From Dipteris shenzhenensis (Eukaryota > Polypodiophyta > Polypodiopsida > Gleicheniales): a DNA stretch of 64,000 bases. Every line of letters starts with the position of its first letter. Within the stretch, counting starts at the first letter, position 1. A program made the translations under genes and the position numbers. The stretch lies in assembly GCA_047967505.1 (NCBI GenBank), contig CM106540.1; one strand, 5' to 3'. Positions 12,201-24,223 of this stretch are shown here, one piece after another. The notes beneath the pieces were generated by a model. It worked only from the letters and a program-made list of their open reading frames with translations. It ran no database searches and was not told the origin of the DNA.

Positions 12201-12343
12201 TGTTGAGGATTCATCTCAACATCATGTGATCATATGTGGACTAGCCCTAACACAAAAGAGTGATAAAAGGCACATGGGTTAGAAACCCTAAGTCTAACCC
12301 TAAAGGGGTTTGTATATTTGCATTCTTTTCAACTAATACTAGT
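12189..12343 (+). mobile_element. Polypurine tract and start of 3' LTR of copia-A
   Basis: A purine run gagggaagg (about 12192-12200) directly precedes TGTTGAGG at 12201, the expected polypurine tract/LTR border. The next 140 bases align, with gaps, to the minus-strand LTRs at 40366-40596 and 46331-46585: shared 'tcaacatcatgtgat', 'ctaaccctaaa.gggtttgtatat' and 'ttttcaacta' phrases. So copia-A belongs to the same LTR lineage. The LTR's 3' end is not recognisable. Confidence 0.75.
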
Positions 12344-13021
12344 GAGGAATGGCATTGGTTGAACTTCAAAACCTCCTTTTTAGTAAATCTCTTTTTTAAT
12401 TGTTAGACCCCACTAAAAATTTTCTTTAGGATTAATAACCACATCATTAAATTGAAAAACTAGTTTTGGGCACCCAAATGAACCAAATTTCATGTGCTCT
12501 AAGTTGTATCCAGATCTCCTAATTGAGTTTATGAGAATCCCAAAAAAGAATGGTTTTTTATATATAGGCTCCCTAGTTGAATCTCTATAAGTTTTTAGAT
12601 CCTTGTAGCATGAGGATATGCAACAAACAAACAAAATACATCTTGTCTATGTCATAGAATTCTTTTACCCCTGCCATCACCCTTGCTTATCCTTTTCGTT
12701 CTAGAGTTGGATAAAATAGCAATTAGCTATAGAACTATGGAAATGTTCTTTGGTATGTCCTTGTGCCAAACCTTTAAGAATCGGATCCTCCAACAAAGTT
12801 TACTATCTATCAAGTTCCATCTTAGATTTACAAATTTGCAAACTTCATTTATCTCAATCTAGAGGTTGGAATGGGTGAAAAATGAGAAGAACCCACCTAG
12901 CTTGACTCCTTCATGTACACAAACAAGTATTCCTTTTGATTGAGTGTTATCAGTTCATAAGTCTAGTTCATAAGTCTAGTCTGCTCCATCACAAGGAGAT
13001 GATCTTGATTTGTGAGCCCAA
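12344..13021. other. No recognisable gene
   Basis: AT-rich sequence after the copia-A LTR. The short repeat 'cataagtctagtt' is duplicated at 12956-12982. No domain was recognised. Confidence 0.4.
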
Positions 13022-13700
13022 AGTATCTTCTTATCTTAGGCTAGTATTTTCACTTGAGATCATCTCTTTTCCAAGGATTTCCCCAAGAATATAGATTCCT
13101 TAATAAAATGATTATCACTCATGTTCTTAGTATTGAAAATATTTTTTCTCCAATAATGTAGATTCCTTAATAAAGTCATTATCACTCATGTTCTTAGTAT
13201 TAAAATAGCTACTTTCTATATGGAATCATAAATGACCTTTCACCTAAAAAAATTATATGAATTTTTAGAGCCTCAAAAGACATCCAAAGGGATTTCCAAA
13301 GGGGAATGCCCTTAGTAGTACAAGGTTCCAAACTCTCAATGCCTAACATGAACAAGGTTCCTCATTAAAAGCTAGGACCACACAGGGTTCAAGGTTTAGG
13401 ACAACCTTTGTGACCCAAGGTGTTGAGAGCTTGAAAGCTCCCTATTGAATATCTACAACCCTCAACCCTCCTTTAGCCTTGGGCTTAGGACATAAGAACC
13501 ATTTACCTAGGGATACCCTCATTCTATTAGTTCTCCAACCACATAAGAAGGACCTACATTATCGAATAAATTTCTTAAGAATAGCCTCCTTCCAATTAGA
13601 TTCACTTGTAAGCTTCTAGATTGTTTTGAACATGTCAAGGAGCCATTCCCATCTTTCATTGAGCATCAAATTCCATTACAATCCCAAATAGTATAGTGAG
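13022..13700 (-). pseudogene. LINE retrotransposon 3' fragment (minus copy)
   Basis: On the minus strand, frame fragments such as 'KGGLRVVDIQ' and 'LSTPWVTKVV' resemble the region between reverse transcriptase and the C-terminal zinc-binding domain of plant LINEs. Frames shift repeatedly. The outer 360 bases (13022-13382) are an inverted copy of 17934-18352. Both copies contain an internal duplication of about 60 bp ('attccttaataaa.t.attatcactcatgttcttag'), so that duplication predates the copies' separation. The family assignment rests on short motifs. Confidence 0.5.
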
Positions 13701-15664
13701 ATTCCTATGTGAGCATTTTTTGTGTTATGATAAGTTCATCACTCCTCTAAGATTGAACATTCCCATAACTCATGGAGGATTGATTGGTTATCAAGTGAGT
13801 GCCTATGAGATTGAGTGAGCCCCCCCCAATCCCACTACTCCAATAGCAACTTAAGTCAATAAACCTTTTCTCTTGTGATGTATCTCTTTTTACATTAGCA
13901 TGAAAAAGAAGGCATTTAATGGTGCAAACTAACACGATGATCAACTAACCTACATGATACTTGTTTTAAGCATTGTAGATTGGTCTAAACTCTAAAAAGT
14001 GGATCTATGGATTTGAGATTTGAAGATGACCTTATAAATCGACTCTTGTCTTGGACAATGAACAAGGTCTACTTCTGAGTAAGGACTTTCCTTGTATGAA
14101 GTGGTGATGCACTTCAACACATCTTGTTTTGGCATGAAACATTGACTTGTTTGCCAATTCAATGCTACTCATATTGTTAAAAGAGAGCAGTGTAGGTATT
14201 TGGAAACATCCCTATTTTTAAAATTAGGTTATTAACATGAGCCAACGTTACTTGTACAAGGGTTGTGAAAAGCAAAAGGCTTGTTAAGCACAAATAGAAA
14301 TAGTAAGCCCTCTTGATTACAAGTTAGTTTGTTGTTGGTTTGTTGCTATTGAGATGAACTAATGTGACTTGTTAGGTTTATTGTTACTTATCACTTTGTT
14401 GTTCCAAATGTTGATAATGTAGTGACATAGATTCGGTGCTTGACTTTGGTGGCCACCTTCAATGACCAGGATTTCGTGCCTAGCTTTGATTAGACATTGG
14501 CATTTGATTTGAATTTTCTATTTAGCAGTCATGAGGCCCTGAAGATTCAACCACCAACATTAGAGACTTGGATTCGTGGCATAGATTTTAAAGGCCAGAT
14601 AAACATGGTCATATTTAGTGCTCAGCCTTTTGGTAATTCTCAAAGATCTAGGTCCATAGTCCACTCTTATAGGTATGGGCCCAATGTCTAACTCTAAGCT
14701 GAAAAATTCGATGATTGATAGAGGGAAAACATTACGTGGCCATTCAAGGGATGAAGCACACAATGTGTTGGATCATTCCTATAGGCCCAAATGTGAAGGT
14801 TGTCTCTTGAAGTTTGGTCATAGATATCTTTGCAAAGCAATTTTCATTTATAAGTTCTCACACTTCAACAACAACTTTGTCTTTTCTAGCTACAACTTAA
14901 GAGAGGGAAGTGAAGGTTGAAGTTGTACAATGTTTACTCAAGCCAGGGTGATCATTTTGTAAATATCTAAGATAGAGGGTTTGATTCACAAAGGAGGAAT
15001 TTAAAATTCAAGGGAGGTTTGTAAGTGGGATTTACAGATAGGAGGGGGCTACAAGATACCTATCAAATATAACTATTCTATGTACATGCATGTAAGGAGG
15101 GGATTTTTAAATTCAAAATTAATACATTATATGTATAGAAGAGGGGTACACAATTAGACAAAAACTTGTAAAAGTAAAAATATAGGGGTGTATAAATGTG
15201 TGCTTGCTTGCATGGGCTTTATTGTTTCTACATAGTGACCACCCCGGGGTACTCAATGTAAAGACTTATGCTATGTAGTCCTTGTGCTCAACACATACTA
15301 CTTTGATATTTTCAATTTTCATTTTTCCATCTTGGCTGTTATCATATGTAGTAGAAAATCCAAAAAGATATGTTTTACATGCGCCATCTACTTATGAAAA
15401 ATGCAATTGAAAGAGGCATGTTAAGAATATTGTAAATTTCATTATTGTAGAGAGGACTATAACAACCCATGCTCTAAACCTAAGAATTTCTAGCCCTAAA
15501 CCTAAGAAGTAAAGGTGTATATATTCATCATCCCGTCCATTATTCAGGTAGTGTACATCTACCGCAGCTAAGGAAGATATGAGCAACTACTCTAACTTAT
15601 GAGATTCATAATCAATCAACATTACCTTAGATCCTAGTTGGAGAAGATGCAAATTTGGCATGAC
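13701..15664. other. No recognisable gene
   Basis: AT-rich non-coding sequence. Short open frames at 14497-14920 and 15392-15586 show no known motif. No repeat longer than about 15 bp was noticed inside the stretch. Confidence 0.4.
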
Positions 15665-16330
15665 TATTGCCCATAGTAGCAAAACAACTTAAGGAGAGCA
15701 TGTTGGTATTTCTCTATTACAAGCCTTGATCCAAAGACACACAAGATGGGTAAGTCAAAGGAAATACCTAGAAAAGGGAGGAAACTCTTGCCTAGTGAGA
15801 GTCCCATATTTGGATGACATAGATTTTTTAAAAACATAGAGTTTTTGAAATTGGATGACATAGAGTTTTTGAAAACACATTATATAAAAAGTTGGCTCCG
15901 TACCACTAATCTTTGCATAGAGTCCCAATTTAGATGTAGAGGGAGGACATCTCAATGTAGAAGAAGATCCCTAATCAAGATTAGATCTAACTAGGCACTA
16001 ACCATGATGGATAGCACTATCTAAGATAGCAACCAAGCTGCAAAATATGCAACAAGTGAAGCCCTTCATGACATTTATATTATCCCTAGTTTGGCATGAA
16101 AGGTAGTCGAGGCCCACCTGAAGAGAAAAAGATATCAAAATATGCTTAAGTCACAAAGGAAAGCCCAGTGTGATGTGATGACCAAGAATGGCCAGGTTTT
16201 GGGCTCCTCAAATGAATGTAAGTGTTGAGACGAGACAACACTAAGATATGCTAGTATAGACAAACCCTTGAGACATAACCTCATAACCCTACGACATAGC
16301 TTGGTAAACCAATGGAGCTAGGAAAGGAAA
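15665..16330. repeat. Dispersed repeat R, copy 1 (order A-B)
   Basis: Segment A (15665-16060) matches 55330-55733 in the same orientation at high identity, including 'agcaaaacaacttaaggaga' and 'ttggctccgtaccactaatc'. Segment B (about 16061-16330) matches 55080-55325 but inverted. No coding domain was found in either segment, and open frames over it have no family resemblance. Confidence 0.9.
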
Positions 16331-17585
16331 GTATACATGCAAAGACCCAAAATATGGATTCACCATTGAATTCTTTGCCGCGAGCCAGCCATGAAGACAC
16401 CGACCACCACATTGGTCAAATCCTATGGCAACTCCAAAAGATATGAAACTGGGATTCAATCGCCACTCGACAGAATGGGCACACCAAAGAAATATCATTG
16501 CGGCACTTAGCTAAGCGTTCCCAAGTAGGAAAATTTGCAACCAATAATTGCTATAGTAAGAAATTTAACCAATAGGAAAAGGAAGGTTCCCATACATGGT
16601 GGAGATGCACACTCTATATAGCAATCAAATCATGAGGAGAAAATGATTTCCATGCTAACCTGACTTTGTTTGCAATGTCATTGTGAGGCCCTAGAGAGAA
16701 GTCATTGAGAGTGAACCTGCTAACATGCTTGCCATGTTGATCACACTAGAAACCCAAGTCATGAGCTATCAAAAGGGTTGAGATTGAAGGCCATCTTGGG
16801 TGCACCCTACCAAAAAGAGTACGAAGAAAAGTAACCTCACAAGTAGTGAGATTAAACTGGCAACTCAGTTCCTCCCAAGGCAACCAATCCTGAGCTCTTG
16901 GGTCCCAAAAGTCTCCTATCTGACAATCCATTGCTCTTATAAATTATTGGGCTAATTGTAATGGGTAGGATACTATTAGAAAATGGAAAATTATTAGTCC
17001 AAAAATTGAGTGTGTTCGTCAAGCATGTACTTATGCTATGTGTGTGTATTATCTGTTGAGTTGTGCATGTGCATTCTTACATTAAAAGTTCCCATCAATA
17101 ATTGAGTCATACAATTAATTCCATCGATTGGATAAAAAGTAAAAAAAGGCGAACATATTTAAAAAAAATGTTTGAGAGATCTAAGTTGAAAAATGCAACA
17201 ACTAGACTTTGCACAAATTTCCACCACAATTAAGAATTTTTAATAATATTGAGTTTAACAAACACAAAATTGAAAAAATTTATCGAATCCTTAGGTAGTT
17301 CAAGGTCCGAGTTCAATCTTCTCATCAAGGAGCATTAATTTGGGAGGCTATGCAACAATATCCCTCTCAGTAACATGCATTTATTTGTTAGGATTTCAAT
17401 AATGCACCCTGGCATGGGGATAATACATCTGGTAACACCCACATGCTGATGTTACAATGCCATGATTGGTCTTAATTGATATCTCAGCTCGGTCTTATAG
17501 ATCTTTGGAAGGAGTTGAAGCCTTTGCTTTTAAAAAATATACTTTTTAGCACAATGCCTAGTATGTATATCGTGCAAGATTGGAC
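16331..17585. other. No confident gene
   Basis: Contains only short open frames (minus 16289-16498 and 16746-16931) without recognisable domains. It may be part of a larger dispersed repeat continuing from repeat R, but no second copy is in this window. Confidence 0.35.
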
Positions 17586-17587
17586 CA

Positions 17588-17830
17588 TTGGTACATGGTA
17601 AGTGTGTTGCATATGATTCTCTTACTTGCCAAATGTGGGTGCATTCTGCCTTCCCCCATTTTGATCATACTTTTTTATTCCTAAGGTTTCTGTTTCATAA
17701 GATTCCACATGACAGGTTGCTAGATAAAAGACTCCTTATATTTAATGATAGTTATTTGGAGAAAGATGAGTATAAGGAAAGGGTTAATAATTCCATTGCA
17801 CCATCTCTTTGGGAACTAGTGCTAGATTGA
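17588..17830 (+). pseudogene. Possible LINE endonuclease-RT linker fragment
   Basis: An 80-codon open frame whose C-terminal half ('DKRLLIFNDSYLEKDEYKER') resembles the linker that follows the endonuclease in plant LINEs, where a hydrophobic-Phe-x2-x-Trp/Tyr-Leu-x4-(D/E)-Tyr/Phe-Lys pattern is common. It lies 100 bp upstream of, and on the same strand as, the LINE 3' fragment at 17934-18352, which suits one internally deleted LINE. The resemblance is short and could be chance. Confidence 0.3.
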
Positions 17831-17933
17831 TTTTGATTATGCCTAGAATGCTTTTGCCTCTTTGCATGCAGGCAGTAATCCTCGACTATGAGAAAAATTA
17901 CCTTCATGACTTATGGAAAGCAGTTGTGCTGAT

Positions 17934-18352
17934 GCAAGGTGGTCCCACCTTTTAATGAGGAACCTTTTTCATGTTAGGCATTGAGAGCTCCTAAATGGAA
18001 AACCTCCCCCCTTTCCCCAACCCTATGTAATTTGGAACCTTGTACTACTAAGGGCATTCCCCTTTGGAAATCCCTTTAGATGTCTTTTGAGGCTCTAAAA
18101 ATTCATATAATTTTTTTAGGTGAAGGGTCATTTATGAGTGATGATTCGATATAGAAAGAAGCGATTTTAATACTAAGACCATGAGTGATAATGACTTTAT
18201 TAAGGAATCCACATTGTTGAAGAAATACTATTTTAAATTCTAAGAACATGAGTGATAATGAATTTATTAATAAGGAATCTACATTGTTGGGGAAATACTT
18301 GGAAAAGAGATGATCTCAGGTGAAAATACTAGCCTAAGATAAGAGCATACAA
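17934..18352 (+). mobile_element. LINE 3' fragment (plus copy), inverted relative to 13022-13382
   Basis: The reverse complement of this stretch matches 13022-13382 with a 40-bp insertion (about 17987-18030) and small indels. It shares 'gggcattcccctttggaaat' and the duplicated 'aatgactttattaaggaatc' phrase. Both matching blocks break off at the outer boundary 'gtat.cttatcttaggctag'. Confidence 0.6.
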
Positions 18353-18400
18353 AATTTTGAGATTTGTAAAATTTATAGCCAGCCACTTTCATAAGGGCTA

Positions 18401-18424
18401 GAGAGAGAGAGAGAGAGAGAGAGA
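18401..18424. repeat. (GA)n microsatellite
   Basis: Twelve GA dinucleotides in a row. Confidence 0.95.
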
Positions 18425-18568
18425 GGTGTGCAATGCTATAAAAAATATTTTGCAACTAAATGCTCTTAGTATAGACTCAATTCGTGAGACTAAAGGCAAC
18501 CTATGATCCCAAGTTTGAGACCCAGTGAGCTAGTCTCTAACCCGTGGTAGACAGGTCATATTACTCAT

Positions 18569-19190
18569 TTGGTTAATGACATGTATCATGCTAAAGTTCT
18601 CTCATATTTTTGCTCCCACGGGCTACTCAGTCAGTTTATGCACTGTCCCACAGTCACACATTGGAATGCAGCCAAAAGAGCTCTCAAATATGTACAAGGT
18701 ACTCTCTCTTGGGGTTTGCATTATGCTTCAGATAGTGACTTCCAGCTGAGTGGTTTCACAAACTCAGATTGGTCAAGGGACATTGATGATCGAAAATCAA
18801 CAATCGGTTATTGCTTCTCTTTGGGTTAGGCATGCATCTCATGGGCCAGCAAGAAGCAAAACCGAGTCTCAAACTCATCTAGTGAAGGCGAGTATAAAGC
18901 AACACTTGCCGCCACTATGGAAATTATGTGGCTAAGGAAGCTCATGTATGATTTGCATCATGCATAGGATTGTACAACAAACTCTATCTTTTGTGACAGC
19001 AAGAGTTGCATTGCCATTGCAAGAAATCTTGTCTTTCATGCTTGCATGAAACACATTGAAAATCATTATCATTATACATGGATTTTATCCAGGATGGCTT
19101 CATTAGCCTTATCAAATGTTCTACTAAGGACAATGTGGTAGATATCTTCACCAAAAGCCTACCAACTCCACCATTCATATGACATTGACA
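18569..19190 (+). pseudogene. Ty1-copia RNase H / C-terminal remnant (copia-B)
   Basis: Encodes the pol C-terminus only: the RT-RNase H connector ('HWNAAKRALKYVQGTLSWGL'), the RNase H core ('FTNSDWSRDIDDRKSTIGYC', then 'ISWASKKQNRVSNSSSEGEY') and the tail with 'KHIENHYHY' and 'DIFTK'-like residues. A TAG at 18827-18829 sits between Leu-Gly and Ala-Cys-Ile-Ser-Trp, where relatives often have Gln or Ser. A frameshift follows near 18960. Everything upstream in pol is missing, and a (GA)n tract lies close to the 5' break. An LTR follows at 19376. Confidence 0.9.
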
Positions 19191-19363
19191 TGGCTTGGGG
19201 ATGAGAGACATTACAACAATGTCCAGGCGGTTGTAAAATGACATTGTTTCTTTTGTACTCCCATAGATTGCTATATCCATATTGGCTGAATTTGTGCAAT
19301 CAGAGTACTTTAGGTACACATCAGGTACTTTTGAGACACTTCAGAGTACTTCAGCCATATCAC

Positions 19364-19560
19364 TGAGGGGGGATTTGTAGACACATGCATTGATATGGTG
19401 GTGTAGGATAGACTAGGACTTAGTCTATTTTTCCATAATGTACTTTGGTACTATAAATACCAAGTACTTGTACTTTCAGTTTCATTGAGCATTATTGAGT
19501 TTCTTGGAGGGTTACCAAAAAGCGAGCAAGAAAGACCGAGCAGAGCTATTACATCGAGCA
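19364..19560 (+). mobile_element. Polypurine tract and 3' LTR start of copia-B
   Basis: The tract gaggggggat (about 19365-19374) precedes TGTAGACACATGC at 19376, the likely LTR start. A TATA box (ctataaatacc, 19451-19461) lies about 75 bp into the LTR, the usual place for a U3 promoter. The LTR end could not be fixed. Confidence 0.65.
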
Positions 19561-19741
19561 TAAAAAAGCAAGCAAACCATCTAAATCATTCATTTATTGT
19601 ATTGGGGAAAGAATATTGTAACCAACATCAAATACAACTGAAAACATGAAAGGGCTAGAAGTGTGGTGTAGGGAAAGTTGCTACTCATTTCTGTAGGCTC
19701 TAAGCATCCTATTTCTCATTATAGGCACCTCTAAAGATCAA

Positions 19742-19830
19742 TTACCTCTCACATGGATGAATGAAATCTATCTATATATGTATTACCTCTCACATGGATG
19801 ATCAAAATCTATCTACATATGTATCTATTT
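19742..19830. repeat. Tandem duplication, period about 42 bp
   Basis: 'attacctctcacatggatga' followed by 'aaatctatctatatatgtat' occurs twice in a row with a few differences. Confidence 0.8.
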
Positions 19831-20429
19831 CTTATTTGCAACAAATAAAAGGAGCATAAGAAGCTTCAATTTTTGGATTATTTTCCTAACCTTTTATCCA
19901 TCTATCCTAACATCATATGAGCATAGAAATAAACTTTTATTTTGGCTTTTGCATGACACTATATTGTACTTCAAAGCCACACACATTTTTCATGAATAAT
20001 CTGAGGATAGAAGAGTTTCACAGTCTCCTTAATCATGGCACCTTAAATTTATGGAAATGGGGTAAGCCATTAGAGAAAGCATTTAGTAACAGCAAGGAAG
20101 CCATGCGAAGAATTAAGCTAGGCAGGCAGTGATGCCAAATTACTTCTCAAACAATCAAATCCCATCAGTCCACTTTCACGTACTTGCTTTATGTAGTGGA
20201 GAATATTTCATAATGCATCCAGTATTTTAATGGAAAAAAAGTTCATGCACAGTAGAGTGAAATACCAAAGGTACTAAAGCTAGTCCAAACCAAAAGATCT
20301 TCATTATTTCCATGTATATGAAAATCATAGCCCATCGACCTTGCACTTACAAATCCGTGTTATTGTATGTGCAAAACATTACCAAAATTGAGACAGGGAT
20401 ATCTTTTCATCTCCCATACATTGCTACCA
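19831..20429. other. No recognisable gene
   Basis: Non-coding flank of the transposase remnant. A terminal inverted repeat shared with the other side (around 23.1-23.3 kb) was looked for by eye and not found. Confidence 0.35.
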
Positions 20430-23090
20430 TTCTCCATACACTCTGCACATGTTAGGATTTTGCCACCTTCTTGTGCACCTACTCCATGCGTGCAAGGTTT
20501 CTACCACCGGCTAAGGCATGAAACAACTCCACCTTTGTAAGTGCAGCTTGATGCATGAATTGATGGACTTCTGCAACGAGGATGAGCACCGAAATGAATA
20601 TGAAGTATATGTGTTTGCAAGGCATGTATGCATTCTTTTTTGCATCACGTTGTGCAAAGTCCAAACAAGTGTAATGTGGAAACTCTTCAATTGTCACATC
20701 ATAACTAACCTTCTTAGCTATTGAGCCTAGAGTTTGCACGTGAAACACATGCGACACATTTGGAACAATGATATCCTCTTTCAAAACCTCGCCACTTTCT
20801 ATCATTGCCTTCACAATCCTTTCTTTGAATTCCTTACTCAATTTAGATCTCCATCTCACAATCTTTCCATCACGATGACATGGACGTGCATGGCTTATTG
20901 TGTTGCCTTGTTGCACTGCCTTGTTGCACTGGATCACCTTGCCCAACATCCTCAAGGACAAAGCCTGCTTTTATCAATTCAGCTCTCTCTTCAATACTTA
21001 GAGAGGTTCCCTCAGCAACCTTCCACACACTAGGTGAATCCCTTGGCACACCTTGAATAGATTGATCCACGTTCCAAGTATGGGTCACCCTTGTATTGCA
21101 AAACTAGGTAAATTGCTTTGTGATTCCATTTGGATGTTGTCTTCTACCTTTGAAGCATGGTGCAGGCACTCCATGATCAGCCCCTCTACCCTATGCATTA
21201 ATCAACACCCCACACCTCCTTCGCATATCTTTCACGTACCCAAAGCATGTGACAACACTGTGTGGATCAGTTCTCCGTATTGCCCAATTGGCAGCGTGCA
21301 CATCTGTCTCTTTACAAATTGGTTGACCTAAATGGCTTGCTATATTTGGCTTTCCTCTTTTATCAAGCACTCTATTTGTTGTCACTGTGATGTACTCGGG
21401 ACGATGACTGTCTAGTTCATGCTCCTCAGTAGGTAATCCTGAACCCCTCTTTCTTCTTATTGTCAAGGGTTCAGTCATGGGTCTCTTCAACTCTGGAGAG
21501 TTCAATCCAGCCTCTTCTAGCACAATCTCTGTCAAATCCACAAGCTTATTTTGTTGTGCTCTACTTGAATTACCCTCAGAAACTCATCTTCGCAAAACCT
21601 CCAAATCTGGTCTAGTCCTAGAGTGCTTTCCTAACATGTATGCATGATAATGGGCACTTTGTAAAGCACTCATTGCAAGATCTGAAACTAAAGCTTTGTA
21701 TAGAGACACATATTTTTGCAACCCATGACCCGCTCTAATGCTAGAGTGCTTGTTCTCAGATAGATTCACTGTAGGTACAAAGCCAACATTTTCATGTTGT
21801 GTTAAGAACATGCCTCCCCATTGACTAACACGAATGTCCCAAAAGGCCATCCAGACTTGGAGGATAGTCAATTCACCTTCCTTCACATGGGTAGGAGACC
21901 AAAACTTTCTAATCCGATTTTTCCATTCATGTGCTACAGCATCTATGGTTGCGTTTCTCTAACTTCGGCATAATGATTTGTGTTCCTCTTGAAACTGGGA
22001 GGTAATGCAGTGTCTTGTGTGATCAACCATACTCATTTCCCAATGGAAAATACAAGTTCTCTCTTTTCCCTCCATTCTATTTTTTGGCCCTCCCTTGTAC
22101 ACAGTCCTTACAGCCAACCAATTTGAACCAGCATTATCTGCCATAAACCCTCGAAAGTCTAGTTTTTCAAATCCATTTTGCAACATTTGCTCATTTAACA
22201 TGTGCCAAAATTGCAATGTGCATCTGTGTTCTGTACTTTAAACTCACATGTAGCAATGGTCAATAGCTCACGTATATAGGGGTCATATACATGAGCAACC
22301 ATAGTGGCCCACCCTTTAACACGTTGTGTGTGATCAAAATGCACCCACATTTGACCAAGATTTCCTCCAGGCCTCATTCTATTAACAAGATCTACTCTAG
22401 AGGCAGGGCCTATAGAGGACATTTTTAAAATATGAGGTTGACTCTTATCTTGTAGTTGGCCAGGAAACAATATACTTTGCAGGAAAGGATAAGTACATCT
22501 CTTCTTCAAGGCAAGGATTGCATCCAAGCCTCTATCACCAATGGAAGAATTCTTTCTTGCACACTCAATAGATCTTTGAAGGTGCCTCCAATGGCACAAA
22601 GGGGTTATTGTTTCTAGCATTTCATTAAGCCTTGTCTCAGTTAATTCTTCATGCTTAGTGTCTTCATCAACAAGCAACATGTATCCATCAATATGTCTCT
22701 TGTAACTATTATCTCAATGTTCTTACAGGATGCATTTGGAGACACCTTAGCACGCATCAAAACCATGTCCTCTACCTGTTGTCTTTTCTACCTTGAGATC
22801 GCTTGTTCCACGGGGTGGTTGTGCATACCCATATGAATTGCACATCTGGTAACTCTTTCACGGTCATGTGGGAGACAATAGTACATGATTGCAGCACATG
22901 GTTCTACACACTCTGGTGACTCACCACAATGCTTGCAAACTAATGTTCCTATCTCCTTGATGAGTGGCCCTATAGAGGGTGTCTTCTTTAGCTTGCGCTC
23001 ATTGTAAGCACAATCCACATGATAACACCTCAAATATCCTCCACATCTGCTAAATCTTACAACACCTCTAAAAAACTCTTGTGTGCTTGT
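20430..23090 (-). pseudogene. MULE-like transposase with SWIM-type zinc-finger motif, degraded
   Basis: Read on the minus strand the pieces form one protein in order. An N-terminal zinc-binding region (22788-23033) has Cys/His pairs ending in 'HMGMHNHP', like FLYWCH/WRKY-GCM1 domains. A catalytic region follows: 'WVHFDHTQRVKGWATM' (about 22320, candidate first Asp), then 'FRGFMADNAGSNWLAVRTVY' (about 22120, second Asp) and 'ERTCIFHWEMS'. The C-terminus has a SWIM-like motif (about 20600-20680, 'YTCLDFAQR...PCKHIYFIF') in which the first cysteine of the usual CxC is Tyr. This order (zinc finger, DDE, SWIM) is that of Mutator-like transposases. At least four frame breaks or stops separate the pieces, so it is inactive. 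Terminal repeats were not identified. Confidence 0.8.
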
Positions 23091-23967
23091 CGTATACTCT
23101 GTCCAAATATGCCCATCACACCTCTAATCCATTACTTTCATAGGAGAGCATGAACTTATTGGTCAAATAGTCATATAAACTTTAGTGCTATTTGTACATT
23201 CATATATAATTACGGTGTATATTGTGTGTGTAGTGAACTACCATGCTATGCAGAAGCAATGGCAAGGGAAATGGTGAAAAGAGATAAGAGTGTTCAAAGG
23301 ATCAAAGGGATGAAACAAGTTCGTTGCGTCTTTGTTGATGATGAATGCTCAACAAGTTCGACTTGAGCTTTAGTTTGTTGTTGAATTATAAGTCAATGTA
23401 TTGCTTCAACTTGGTCTTCAATCATTGAAAGGAAACTAAGAAAGACTATTGCTAATGGATTATCATGTTCCACAAGATATTCTAGTGCTTGTATGATCAT
23501 GTTTGTTGGCTTTTTTTGTTTCTAGTTGTGAGATCCTAAGTCAATTATCATATCTATAATATACTAAGCAACTTGGATTTAATGTGATGAATGTAAACCG
23601 TTAGATCAATTCAATTAGAGTGGTATCAATTGGTATCATGAGGTGCTCTTGATTCTTGCATTGGGTTCTGAATCCTCGAACCACCTACAGGCTTCGAGAT
23701 CATGTGGATAGCATAGTTCGATGCTCGCTTTTCTTACCTCGCTCGGTTTTTGTCGCTTGCTTTATCGACTACCTCAGTTTCTTGTTGTGAGCATTTTGAG
23801 CTCTCTTGTGCTCACTGCAAGTCTCCTTTTGTTCTCTCAAAGAAGTATCCCTTTTAATTTATTTATTATCAAGTTCAATATTCTTAGATGATAAACACCA
23901 ATGAAGGCCTTTTTAGGTGTCTAGTTTAGTATGGCTTTCATAGCACTCTGGTTTTGGAGGTATGCAG
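23091..23967. other. No confident gene
   Basis: AT-rich sequence between the transposase remnant and the copia-C LTR. Around 23725-23770 there are repeated 'gctcgctt'-type phrases resembling, in reverse order, those near 19515-19575; the match is too patchy to define an element. Confidence 0.35.
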
Positions 23968-24186
23968 TGTTGAAAGGTGGGAGCAAGAAGCAAGAGAGAA
24001 AAACATTGAACTAGAATAGATAAGATTGATTGAGTACAATTGAGGAGGTGGTTTTGTCTAAGTGACAAAACCACAATAACCCACTAACTGTGGTTAGGGG
24101 GAAAAATCTCTAGTGAGGGAAAAGTGCCCCTAACTCACTTATGGATTACATCGGCAACTACCTAGAATATGCCAATAATTCTAACA
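23968..24186 (-). mobile_element. 3' LTR of copia-C (about 219 bp)
   Basis: On the minus strand the LTR runs TGTTAGAATTATTGG ... ACCTTTCAACA, with the 5'-TG...CA-3' ends usual for LTRs. It directly follows a polypurine tract. The matching 5' LTR is not present beyond gag, so the far end of the element was lost. Confidence 0.75.
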
Positions 24187-24194
24187 CCCCCCTG
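24187..24194 (-). promoter_or_regulatory. Polypurine tract of copia-C
   Basis: CAGGGGGG on the minus strand immediately before the LTR's TGTTAG, the plus-strand priming site of reverse transcription. Confidence 0.75.
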
Positions 24195-24223
24195 TAGTGC
24201 CAATGTGATGTACAAGGAAGTGA

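Noticed and set aside
13022-18352. Large DNA transposon with 350-400-bp terminal inverted repeats
   Set aside because: The arms read as LINE 3' sequence with several frame breaks, no transposase was found between them, and the internal homology ends are ragged.
19505-23775. Shared 'gcgagc/gctcgc' phrases near 9.53, 19.52 and 23.73 kb as a common element
   Set aside because: The motifs are short, differ in order and spacing, and are not supported by flanking similarity.
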